From Candidatus Promineifilum breve (GTDB lineage: Bacteria > Chloroflexota > Anaerolineae > Promineifilales > Promineifilaceae), in the NCBI RefSeq assembly GCF_900066015.1, contig NZ_LN890655.1:3884726-3948725 (forward strand): a stretch of 64,000 bases of DNA, written 5' to 3'. Below are positions 42,222 to 52,075 of this stretch, piece after piece. Each line of letters starts with the position of its first letter. The first letter of the stretch is position 1. Under the pieces are notes generated by a model that saw only the letters and a program-made list of their open reading frames with translations, did no database searches and was not told the origin of the DNA. The translations under genes were made by a program, and so were the position numbers.

Positions 42222-44297
42222 TCAGACCTGGGCAATCGGCAGGCGGATGGTGAAGGTTGAACCTTTGCCGAGCGTACTCTGCACCGCAATCTGCCCATTA
42301 TAGCTACGTAGGTTCTCTTTTACCATGTACAGCCCCAGCCCGGTGCCGGCGATGCCCCGTTCCACGGCCGTCTGCGTGCGGTAGAAGCGCTTGAAGAGGT
42401 TGTTCATGGCCTCAGCCGGGATGCCGATGCCCTCGTCACTGACCTCGATGGTGACGGCTTGCTCGTCGCTCCAGGCGGCGATCTGGACGCTGCCCGACGG
42501 CGTGAACTTGATGGCGTTTTCCAGCAGATTCTTCAGCGCCATGTCGTAGACATCGAAATTGCCCATCACCGGCGGCAGGTCGGGCTGGATGCGTTGGCGG
42601 AAGAGCAGCCCCTTCTGGACGGCCCGCTCGGCCAGCGGCGGCAACGTCTCGTCAAAGATGGTATTGATCGACACCGGCTCCGGGCTGCGCTGTAGCTCGC
42701 GCGTCTCCAGCTTCGCCAGGTCGAGCATCTGGCGCACCATGCGTTGCAGGCGGTCGCTCTCCCGTTCGATGACGCCCAGGAAGCGCTCGGCTTTGTCCGG
42801 CTGGCGGGCCTTGCCCTCGCGCAACAGGCGCGAATACATCAGGATAGTCGCCAGCGGGGTGCGTAGCTCGTGGATGATGCCGTGGAAGAGGTCGTCGCGC
42901 ATCCGCTCGACTTCGCGAATCTGGGTCAGGTCGCTGAAGACGAGAATCGCCTCCGTCGCCGCGCCGTTTTCGTCGTGCACAGGCGCGCCGCTGATGAGCA
43001 CCGGCAGCGGCCGGCCGTCGGCCCGCGGGATGTCGGCCGCCAGTTGGACGCTCTCTTCGGAGGAAGTCAGAATGCGGCTGACCAGGTCGTCGATGCTGCC
43101 CTTCTTGGTTCGCACCAGGTCGCGCAGCAGGCAGCCCTCGGCCGCGCCGCTGGCGTCGATGAGCAGGGAGGTGAAGGCGCTGTTGGCGCGGGTGATGATG
43201 CCGTCGCGATTGACGGTGACCAGCCCTTCCGACATGCTGGCGAATAGGGTCTCGATGCGCCGCTTTTCGGCCAATACGTCGGCGTGGAGGTTGGCGTTCT
43301 CGATGGCCGCGGCCAGCGGCCCGCTGAGGCCCTGCATCAGTTGCACGTCGTGGTCGGTGAATTTGCCGAACTGGCGGTTGATGGCTTGCAGCACGCCGAT
43401 GGTGCGCTCATCGACCTTGAGCGGGATGCAGATCATCGAATCGGTGCGAAAGCCGGAGCGCCGGTCGACGCCGGAGAAGAAGCGCTTGTCGGAGTAGGCG
43501 TTGTTGATGATGACCGGCTCCTGATGCTCGGCCACCCAGCCGGCGATGCCCTGGCCACGCTTCAGGCGCACCGGCGGCAGGCGCTCGAACATCGGCCCCA
43601 TGAGGGTGTCCACAAACACAATATCGCCGGTTAGAGATTCGATCAGCCCGATGGACAGCGTCTCCACGTTGAGCGTGCGCCGGATGGGGCCGGTGAGCAA
43701 CTGGTAGATTTGTTGTACGTTGAGCGTGGAGCTGAGGGCGTGGCTGATGTCGGTGATAACGGCGAACTCGACGGTGCGGCGATCGACCTCCTGGCGCAGG
43801 GCGGCCCGGTCGAGGAATACGCGCATCAGATCGACGATTTCGCCCATGATGGCGAGGTCGAACGGCGGCGATTCCGGTGGGTCGATCAGGGCCAACAGAG
43901 TCGGCGGAAAGGCCTGGTAGGGGCGGTCATCCGGCACCAGCGGGGCGATGACGACCTGGCGATGCGACTCCAGCCACAGCCGGCCGGAAATGATGGCCGC
44001 CGCCGGTAGAGCCAGTTTGTCGAGGATGGCCGGCCCGGTGTAGGCCAGCAGCGGATCGAGGCCCGCTTCTTCGCGCGCCCAGCGGTGTTGGGTGGTGATG
44101 CCCGCCGGGTCGGTCAGCCACAAATCATAGCTTTTGGATTCGCTATCGGCCACCGCCACCAGCGCCCTTGACCCCAGATACTTGGCGACGTGGTAGGAAA
44201 AACTGGCGCAGACAAAATGGACGTCAAAAACGTCCTGTAAATCGCCCAAAATATCTTGCCACATCGCCAACAACCCGTGGCTGTGTTTTGCCTGCAC
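42222..44297 (-). CDS. Soluble histidine kinase with GAF and PAS domains
   Basis: 691 residues from GTG 44297, chosen because a TTGACC-18-TATGAT promoter lies 7 bases upstream and overlaps the longer ATG start at 44327. No transmembrane helix. Layout: an N-terminal sensor region (about 1-170) of unknown fold, GAF (about 180-330, QGIAGWVAEHQEPVIINNAYSDKRF), PAS (about 345-455), HisKA with FHGIIHELRTPLATILMYSRLL, and HATPase (NLLENAIKFTPSG, SDEGIGIP, GTGLGLYMVKENLRSYNG). No response regulator is adjacent. It lies 15 bases before iscS. Confidence 0.93.
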   Translation of the reverse strand: MQAKHSHGLLAMWQDILGDLQDVFDVHFVCASFSYHVAKYLGSRALVAVADSESKSYDLWLTDPAGITTQHRWAREEAGLDPLLAYTGPAILDKLALPAAAIISGRLWLESHRQVVIAPLVPDDRPYQAFPPTLLALIDPPESPPFDLAIMGEIVDLMRVFLDRAALRQEVDRRTVEFAVITDISHALSSTLNVQQIYQLLTGPIRRTLNVETLSIGLIESLTGDIVFVDTLMGPMFERLPPVRLKRGQGIAGWVAEHQEPVIINNAYSDKRFFSGVDRRSGFRTDSMICIPLKVDERTIGVLQAINRQFGKFTDHDVQLMQGLSGPLAAAIENANLHADVLAEKRRIETLFASMSEGLVTVNRDGIITRANSAFTSLLIDASGAAEGCLLRDLVRTKKGSIDDLVSRILTSSEESVQLAADIPRADGRPLPVLISGAPVHDENGAATEAILVFSDLTQIREVERMRDDLFHGIIHELRTPLATILMYSRLLREGKARQPDKAERFLGVIERESDRLQRMVRQMLDLAKLETRELQRSPEPVSINTIFDETLPPLAERAVQKGLLFRQRIQPDLPPVMGNFDVYDMALKNLLENAIKFTPSGSVQIAAWSDEQAVTIEVSDEGIGIPAEAMNNLFKRFYRTQTAVERGIAGTGLGLYMVKENLRSYNGQIAVQSTLGKGSTFTIRLPIAQV

Positions 44298-44304
44298 ACC
44301 CTGG

Positions 44305-44334
44305 ATCATAGCGGCAGTTATAGCCATCGGTCAA
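44305..44334 (-). promoter_or_regulatory. Promoter of the histidine kinase gene (predicted leaderless)
   Basis: Minus strand TTGACC (44334-44329), 18-base spacer, TATGAT (44310-44305). A GTG in frame with the kinase begins 7 bases later (44297), so the mRNA should start at the initiation codon. Confidence 0.6.
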
Positions 44335-44389
44335 ACGATTCGCAAACGTGGCGCGGGGATTCTCATCGGCTGAATGTTTGCCGCGAGGC

Positions 44390-44418
44390 TTGCGGGATGG
44401 GGGCAGTTTAAGTATAGT
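44390..44418 (+). promoter_or_regulatory. Promoter of eno
   Basis: TTGCGG (44390-44395), 17-base spacer, TATAGT (44413-44418). Leader of about 45 bases with AAGGAG (44457-44462) before the ATG at 44471. Confidence 0.5.
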
Positions 44419-44422
44419 TTGA

Positions 44423-45757
<1,335 letters not shown>

Positions 45758-45785
45758 GCGCGTTTTGAGAGGAGAAACCACTCTT

Positions 45786-46508
45786 ATGAAGGATGACATA
45801 GGGTTCCAGCCTTTGCTGGACGACGACGACGATGACGACGACTCCCCGGCGGTCGAACCGCTTGAACCGACCGAAGAACCGGGCGAGGGCGAGGAAGGCG
45901 AAGAAGGCAAGGACGACGACGAAGACGACGACGAAGATAAGTCCGAGAAGAAAGGCGCGCCTTCCGGTTCGATGGAAGAGCGGCTGCTGAAGAGCCGGAC
46001 GATCCTCATCTATGGCGAGATCGATATGGCCGTGGCCCAGGACGTGACCCGCCGCCTGCTGGTGATGGATGCCGAATCACAGGACGACATCCGTATCTTC
46101 ATCAACTCGCCGGGCGGGCACGTGGAATCGGGCGATACGATCTTCGACATGATTCGCTTCGTCAAATCGCCGGTGAAGGTGATCGGCACGGGCTGGGTTG
46201 CCAGCGCCGGGGCGTTGATCTACGCCGCGGCCGAGCTGGAGAATCGCTACAGCCTGCCCAACACGCGCTTCCTGTTGCACCAACCGGCGGGCGGCATGTC
46301 CGGCCAGGCGTCGGATATCGCCATCGAGGCCCAGGAGATTCTCAAGATGCGCCGCCGTCTCAATGAAATCTTCGCCCGCCAGACGGGGCAGTCGATTGAA
46401 AAAGTGGAAGGCGACACCGACCGCAACTTCTGGATGTCGGCCGCCCAGGCCAAGGAGTATGGTCTCGTCGGGCGCATCGTTGAAAACGCTGACGAAATCC
46501 AGGTGTGA
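45786..46508 (+). CDS. clpP: ClpP-type protease subunit with acidic N-terminal extension
   Basis: 240 residues from ATG 45786 (GAGGAG upstream). The protease core begins near residue 62 (LLKSRTILIYGEIDMAVAQDV) and has the catalytic triad: Ser in GWVASAGA, His in RFLLHQPAGG, Asp in GDTDRNFWMSAAQAKEYGLV. The first 60 residues replace the short propeptide with a run of eight Asp (12-19) and Glu/Asp-rich stretches to about residue 52, then Lys-rich DKSEKKG. No clpX or clpA is next to it. Core is confident; the extension's role is unknown. Confidence 0.92.
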   Translation: MKDDIGFQPLLDDDDDDDDSPAVEPLEPTEEPGEGEEGEEGKDDDEDDDEDKSEKKGAPSGSMEERLLKSRTILIYGEIDMAVAQDVTRRLLVMDAESQDDIRIFINSPGGHVESGDTIFDMIRFVKSPVKVIGTGWVASAGALIYAAAELENRYSLPNTRFLLHQPAGGMSGQASDIAIEAQEILKMRRRLNEIFARQTGQSIEKVEGDTDRNFWMSAAQAKEYGLVGRIVENADEIQV

Positions 46509-46537
46509 GGCTTCGGCTAGCCACGTGAACGGATAAT

Positions 46538-46570
46538 AAAGGGGCGCGATTGATGCGCCCCTTTGCTTTT
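46538..46570 (+). terminator. Terminator after clpP
   Basis: AAAGGGGCGC (46538-46547) pairs with GCGCCCCTTT (46555-46564), with TTTTT at 46567-46571. It closes the eno-clpP transcript; sixA begins 29 bases later. Confidence 0.85.
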
Positions 46571-46592
46571 TGAAGGATGGAGATGGAACGAG

Positions 46593-47081
46593 ATGAAAAC
46601 GTTACTCCTGCTGCGCCACGCCAAATCGAGTTGGGCCGACGACCGTCTGTCTGACTTCGACCGGCCGCTGAACGACCGCGGCCGGGAAGACGCCCCCCGT
46701 ATGGGCAAGCTGCTGCGACAACACGATCTCGTCCCCGATCTGATCATCGCCTCGCCCGCCAAACGGGCGGCATCCACCGCCAAGCGCGCCGCCGAGGCCG
46801 CCGGTTACGAGGGCGAGATCCGCCACGCCGACGATCTCTATCTGGCCGAGCCAGAGGTCTACCTGGGCCTGGCTCGCCGGGCGGATGATCGGATTGCCAC
46901 CCTGATGCTGGTGGGGCACAATCCGGGTATTGAGGAGTGTGTGGGGCTGCTGGCCGGGCACGATGAGGTCATGCCCACGGGGGGGCTGGCCTGCTTCCGG
47001 CTGCCCATCGAGCGCTGGACGGATTTGCGGACGACCGGGCACTATGAACTGGTGGGTGTCTGGCGGCCGAAGGAACTCTAG
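46593..47081 (+). CDS. sixA: Phosphohistidine phosphatase SixA-type
   Basis: 162 residues from ATG 46593; the open frame extends back into the terminator. A short histidine-phosphatase domain: LLLLRHAKSSWADDRLSDFDRPLNDRG (catalytic RHAKSSW), SPAKRAASTAKRAAEAAG and VGHNPGIEECVGLL with the second His. SixA-like enzymes remove phosphate from His of HPt or phosphocarrier proteins. Target unknown here. Its last 4 bases overlap the end of the large convergent propeller-ATPase gene. Confidence 0.9.
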   Translation: MKTLLLLRHAKSSWADDRLSDFDRPLNDRGREDAPRMGKLLRQHDLVPDLIIASPAKRAASTAKRAAEAAGYEGEIRHADDLYLAEPEVYLGLARRADDRIATLMLVGHNPGIEECVGLLAGHDEVMPTGGLACFRLPIERWTDLRTTGHYELVGVWRPKEL

Positions 47082-50000
47082 CTCTCCAGATGAACGTGGA
47101 GCTTGCTCAGGCTCTTGTTCTGAACCACCCATAGCCCGACGAGGCCGATTTGCAGTTCGTATAGTGCTTTGCCCTCTTCGGTCACCTCGCGCATCACGTC
47201 CCGCTCCACCAATGCGTTGAGGGCGTGGGTCACTTCGGTCGGGTCAAGCTCGATGCTGTACGACGCCAGATAGTCGATTATCTCCTCGGGGTGGAGCGGT
47301 TCGTTGCGATCCATCAGATGGGCGGCGGCGGCCAGCACCGCCCGCTCGGCCAGATTGGCCCGCTGCCACAGATAGGCGAAATGCACTTCGCCCAGCCGCA
47401 GCATCTCATCCAGGGCCACGTTGACGTCGGAGATGGTGACGTAGCCGGTTTTTTGCTGATTGGCCTGCTTCACCAGCGTGTAACAGACCAGTTGCAGGAA
47501 GTAGGGATGCCCGGCGGTGACGCGCAAAATCTTGTCCAGCGCCAAGTCGTCATAGATCAGATGGGGGGCCACCGGTTCGCAGATCAGACGCTCGGCCGCC
47601 GCGCGGCTGAGGAAGTCGATCTTGCGATAGAGGGCGATGTTGAACAACACCGACCAGTAATCGGCGCTCATCTCCTCCAGGCGGCGCGTGCCGACAAATA
47701 CGAAGCCCAGACCGGCCGTGTGTTGCATCAGGTGGCGCATGTAGGGGAAGAACGTGCGCGGCAGGATGCCGTCGGCCACCATCGACTCGAACGCCTCGAA
47801 CTCATCGAAGACCAATAGCAGCGTCGTATCGTCCGGCAACAGCCGCCGCGCCGCCGGCAGAAATTCACGCTGCAAGACGCGCGCCGGGTCGGCCTGCCAC
47901 ACGTCCAACTCGGGCACAGTCAGGCTCATCCCCCGCCGATCCAGCGTGTCGGCGATATGCCAGGCGAACTCCTGCAATAGCGCCGCCATACCCGACGACA
48001 CGCCCAACGATTGGCAATCGATGTAGACCGGCAAGAGGTGGGGCGGCAGATAATCCTCCAGCCGCAACAGCAGCGACGTTTTGCCCGTGCGCCGCTGGCC
48101 GACGAGCATGAACACGTTGCGCTGGCTCTGGCTGCCGGCGTGCTCGGCGATGAAGCCGAATAGCTCCTCGCGGCCGAAGAACAGCGGGCTATCCTTGCGC
48201 AGCGGCGTACCCGGCAGATAGGGATTGGCGATGGGCACAAATTCGCGCACCGGCGGCAACAGGTGAACCATGTCGCCAAAGGCGGCTGTCTTGTCGTGCC
48301 GGTTGCGGTCGTCGTAGGTCAGCGATAGCCCCACTCGGAAGCGCTCTTCGGCCTGCGGCTCGATCAGGAAGCGCACTTGGCGGGCGCGGCCCGACGGCAA
48401 AAACGGGATCATCTGCGGCGCGCTTTTCACGTGGTAGGCCGGGTTTTCGTCCAACGTGGCGATGATGTTTTCGGCCGCGGCGCGCCCGGTGTTGCGAATT
48501 TCCAGGGCGACGTGGGTCTGGCCGTTGGGGGCCAGTCGCTTGGTTTTCAGCGACACTTCCAGTTCGGCCCGGCCGCGCTGCTCCTCGATCTCGGCCGACA
48601 ACAGGCCCGACCACCGCCGGGCGATGGCCCGCACCAGCGTGCGCTCCACGCTGGGCGCGAACTCGTCCAACTGGTCTTGCACCTGTCGCAGCCGCACGGC
48701 GGCCTGATTGAGATAGACCAGCCGGTCTTCGACGGCCTCGACCCGCTCGCTGTCGCGCATGTTGGTCAGCACCGGCAGCAGCGTCTCCAGGATGGGCGAC
48801 CACTCTTTGCGCTCCTCCAGAATGGTCAGCAGATGGACGAACTGCGGCCGAACCAGCACCAGTTCGGTAATCGACGGCGCTTCCAGCATGGCCTGGCACG
48901 TTTTGTAAATCGACCGGCGTTGCGGCAGGGTGTGCCAATTTTGGCCGGACGCGGCGACATCCTCCAGGGCGCGAGTGATGATCGGCAGCCCTGCCTGGGG
49001 CCGGTTGGCGAGCAGGAATAAGCCGTCGGCCAGATTGGCGACGTTGCTATCGCCCGCGCGGCGGGCACGGTTAGCCAGTTGCAATAAAAAGTCGGGCGAA
49101 CCGCTGACCGTGGCGTAGCGCTGTTCGAGCAGGGACAGGGTATTGTCCGGTGTCTGGGCCAGTTGTGAATAGAAACGACCGGCCTGGGCCGCTGGGGTTT
49201 GTGCCTGTCGCAGATAGGCCACCGCGCCGACCAACACCAGAAAGCCCAGCGACCCGGCCAGGATAGGCGTCATCCGGCTATCGGCCGCGCCCAGCACGAC
49301 ATCCGGGCCGGGCGGCGGCGTGACGTAGCCGCGATAAAAGCCGTCGCTGAACCGAAAACGGTAATCGATACGCGTCGCGCCGTCGGGGGCCTGGATGCCG
49401 GGCCACACCAGCCGGCCGTTGCCCGTGTCCAGTTGTTGTTCGCCCAGCCCAATCCAGGTACCGGCGGTTTCGTCGCGCAATTCCAGTTGCACCACGACGC
49501 TATCATTCTCCACGTCATTGATCTGTACGCCGATGGCAAATTGCTCCTGATCCGCCTCGACCTGTGGATGGGTCAACAGCGGCGGCCGGTTCTCCTCCTC
49601 GCGAAACAGGCGGATGAGGCCGTTTTGGGTGATCGCCAACAGATCGGGCGACTGCCGCGACGTGCGTTTGAGAAGGGCCAGATCAAAGGCGTTACTGGCC
49701 AGCGGTAGCTCCAGGACGCGGCGCGGGTTGTGGGTTTGAATTTGCTCGTAGAGCCACACGCCACCGTCGCGGACACCGAAGGCGGCGGTATCGGGCCGGC
49801 CGTCTTTGTCCAGGTCGTCCCAACTGGCGGCCTGAATCGGCCCGATGTCTTCCAGCACCCAGTTGATCGACGGCTGATTGTCGGTCAGGGTCAACTGTTG
49901 CAGGCCCCCGTCGGCCGTCGCCACCAGAAAGGCGGTCACATTTTCCTGGAAGGCTTCCACCGCCCCCTGCCCGGACGGCTCGATGAGATTGGGGCGGCCG

Positions 50001-52048
50001 GTCAGGGCATAGGGCCAGGCCCACTGCGCCATCTCGATCCCGCTCCGATTGAGGCCATGGACGCGGCCGTCCTGGGTGAAGACCGCCATCGCCACCGATA
50101 GCTCGCGGCCGCCGGGCTGCTGCACCGGGTGGACGGCCAGGATTTCGCTCTCGAACGAGACGAGGTCGGCGCTGACCGTGGCGGCTTCCACTTGCGTTAG
50201 GCGAATGATCCGCTGCGCGCCGCTGACGAGGATCGCGTTTGGCTCGGCCACATCGGTATTGATGAGGGTCAGGGCGCGGACGCCACCCGCCAAATCGGTC
50301 GCCTGATACTCCCAGCGCTGATTGCCGTCCAGATCGTAGGCGATCACTCGCCCGTCCTGCGTGCCGAGAATGATGGAAGATTCACCGGAGCCAAGACGGT
50401 CATCCAGAGCCAGGGCCGTCACGCGGTCGGGGATGACCGCCTCCCACAGCCGTTCGCCGGTGGCCTCGCGCAGTTCCAGCCAACTGGCGGTCGGCTCATC
50501 TTCGACTGTCTCATCCACCGGCACGCGCTGCCGACGCACGACGGCGATGCGCGGCGGCTCGCTAAGCGAATAGCGAATGCGGCCCAGAAAGGCGATGGCC
50601 TCGCCCGGCGCATTGAGCCAGTGGATGGTGCGATCGACGCCCAGACTATGCAGGCGGCCGTCGCGCGTGCCGATGATGATCTCTTCCTCGCCATCCTCAT
50701 CCAGATCGACCACCAGCGCCGCCGTCGGCGCGGCCTCCAGCGCGTATTCCCACTCCTGGATGTACTCGCTATCGCCCACGCCCAGGCCGATCAGTTGCAG
50801 CGTGGCGAAGCGCGCCAGCAGCAACTCGTGGTGATTGTCGCCGTTCACGTCGATCAGGCGGGTCAGATGGGGCAGATCGGTGTCATTGAGTTTGGCCAGT
50901 GTTTGGCCGTTGTTGCCCATCAGCAGGATGTCGGCCAGCTCGCTGGCATCCGCCTGCGATTCGAGGATGGCCGCCAGCGGCACCTGCCCGGCGGCCGTGC
51001 GTCCCCCGGCCGGCAACAGGGCCAGCACCCCGCGATCGGCGTCCTTGGCCAGATTGTTGGCCCACAGCCGTTGCCCCTGGGCGTCATAGGCGATGACGCT
51101 GCCGGCGGCCGTGCCGATGGCGATGGCCTGGGCGTTGGGCAGTTCAACGAAGGCCAGGCTGGTGATGGGGCGGTTGACGGTGCGGAACCATAGCTGATCA
51201 CCATTGGGGGCGTAGAGATCGAGCCGGCCGAAGTTGGTGCCTACGGCGATATAGCTGCCCCGGTCGCCGAACGGCGCCGCGGCCAGCCCGGTGATGCGCC
51301 GCGAAATAGCCTGCCGCCATTGCACCGTCTCCTCGTCCAGATAGAGCAGCTCGCTGAAGCGGCGCGGCGTGAACAGGCCGACGACGATTTCATCCTGGGC
51401 GTCGCCGTCAAAATCGGCGACGAGCATCTGGGGGTTGACGTTATCGGTTACGTTCTCCTGCCCGGCGAATTGCCAGATATTCTCGCCGTCGGCGCTATAG
51501 ACCAGCAGTTGGCCGGAAGCCAGCAGAAGCAGGATGTCGGCCACCCCATCGGCCCCGAAATCGTAGGACTCGACGGCCACCGGCGCGGCGGCGACCGGAA
51601 TCGTCGTCTGCCATAGCTCTTCGCCGGCGATGTCGAGCAGGGTCAGATGGTTGCTGCCGGCCAGCACGATGTCGCTCACGCGGTTGCGCCCGTCGAAGCT
51701 ATCCAGCGTGCCGATGGCCGACACCGGATCGGCGCTTTGATACGTCCATTGCTGTAGCCCATCGGCCGACAGCAAAGACAACTGGCCGTTCTCGTCGAGC
51801 ACGAGGAATTCGTCAATCCCATCGCCGTCCACATCGGCCGTCACGACGTTATCCAGCCGCCCCGAGGTGGCATATTGCCAGTAGCCCGGCGACCGGGAGT
51901 TTCCCTGGGCCAGGGCGGTTTGGCCGTGGGTCAGAGAGAGCAGAATCGCCAGGGCCACGGCGGCAACGGGCAGCCGTCCATAATGGCCGATTTGACGACC
52001 CATTTGTCGGAGGGCTGCATTGCATTGGGAGGCGCGCCGGTTGTTCAA
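47078..52048 (-). CDS. Large membrane protein: extracellular beta-propeller, one TM helix, cytosolic ATPase
   Basis: 1656 residues. Signal segment about 27-47 (VAAVALAILLSLTHGQTALA). Residues about 50-870 are propeller repeats of two kinds: FG-GAP-like Asp loops (DVDGDGIDEFLVL, DFDGDAQDEIVVG, DEDGEEEIIIGTRDG) and PQQ-like strands ending in W (LQQWTYQS, NIWQF, LWANN, RWEYQ). One TM helix near 926-945 is followed by a helical region to about 1170, a CARDB-like beta domain (1170-1270) and an ATPase with FFGREELFGFI, P-loop GQRRTGKTS (about 1318) and Walker B LLLVFDEFEAF (about 1409). A winged-helix-like C-terminus ends the chain. The gene follows an ATPase-winged-helix gene by 27 bases. Function unknown. 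Confidence 0.85.
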   Translation of the reverse strand: MNNRRASQCNAALRQMGRQIGHYGRLPVAAVALAILLSLTHGQTALAQGNSRSPGYWQYATSGRLDNVVTADVDGDGIDEFLVLDENGQLSLLSADGLQQWTYQSADPVSAIGTLDSFDGRNRVSDIVLAGSNHLTLLDIAGEELWQTTIPVAAAPVAVESYDFGADGVADILLLLASGQLLVYSADGENIWQFAGQENVTDNVNPQMLVADFDGDAQDEIVVGLFTPRRFSELLYLDEETVQWRQAISRRITGLAAAPFGDRGSYIAVGTNFGRLDLYAPNGDQLWFRTVNRPITSLAFVELPNAQAIAIGTAAGSVIAYDAQGQRLWANNLAKDADRGVLALLPAGGRTAAGQVPLAAILESQADASELADILLMGNNGQTLAKLNDTDLPHLTRLIDVNGDNHHELLLARFATLQLIGLGVGDSEYIQEWEYALEAAPTAALVVDLDEDGEEEIIIGTRDGRLHSLGVDRTIHWLNAPGEAIAFLGRIRYSLSEPPRIAVVRRQRVPVDETVEDEPTASWLELREATGERLWEAVIPDRVTALALDDRLGSGESSIILGTQDGRVIAYDLDGNQRWEYQATDLAGGVRALTLINTDVAEPNAILVSGAQRIIRLTQVEAATVSADLVSFESEILAVHPVQQPGGRELSVAMAVFTQDGRVHGLNRSGIEMAQWAWPYALTGRPNLIEPSGQGAVEAFQENVTAFLVATADGGLQQLTLTDNQPSINWVLEDIGPIQAASWDDLDKDGRPDTAAFGVRDGGVWLYEQIQTHNPRRVLELPLASNAFDLALLKRTSRQSPDLLAITQNGLIRLFREEENRPPLLTHPQVEADQEQFAIGVQINDVENDSVVVQLELRDETAGTWIGLGEQQLDTGNGRLVWPGIQAPDGATRIDYRFRFSDGFYRGYVTPPPGPDVVLGAADSRMTPILAGSLGFLVLVGAVAYLRQAQTPAAQAGRFYSQLAQTPDNTLSLLEQRYATVSGSPDFLLQLANRARRAGDSNVANLADGLFLLANRPQAGLPIITRALEDVAASGQNWHTLPQRRSIYKTCQAMLEAPSITELVLVRPQFVHLLTILEERKEWSPILETLLPVLTNMRDSERVEAVEDRLVYLNQAAVRLRQVQDQLDEFAPSVERTLVRAIARRWSGLLSAEIEEQRGRAELEVSLKTKRLAPNGQTHVALEIRNTGRAAAENIIATLDENPAYHVKSAPQMIPFLPSGRARQVRFLIEPQAEERFRVGLSLTYDDRNRHDKTAAFGDMVHLLPPVREFVPIANPYLPGTPLRKDSPLFFGREELFGFIAEHAGSQSQRNVFMLVGQRRTGKTSLLLRLEDYLPPHLLPVYIDCQSLGVSSGMAALLQEFAWHIADTLDRRGMSLTVPELDVWQADPARVLQREFLPAARRLLPDDTTLLLVFDEFEAFESMVADGILPRTFFPYMRHLMQHTAGLGFVFVGTRRLEEMSADYWSVLFNIALYRKIDFLSRAAAERLICEPVAPHLIYDDLALDKILRVTAGHPYFLQLVCYTLVKQANQQKTGYVTISDVNVALDEMLRLGEVHFAYLWQRANLAERAVLAAAAHLMDRNEPLHPEEIIDYLASYSIELDPTEVTHALNALVERDVMREVTEEGKALYELQIGLVGLWVVQNKSLSKLHVHLES

Positions 52049-52075
52049 AGTTAGTGGGGGCCGCCGGCCGGGCGG

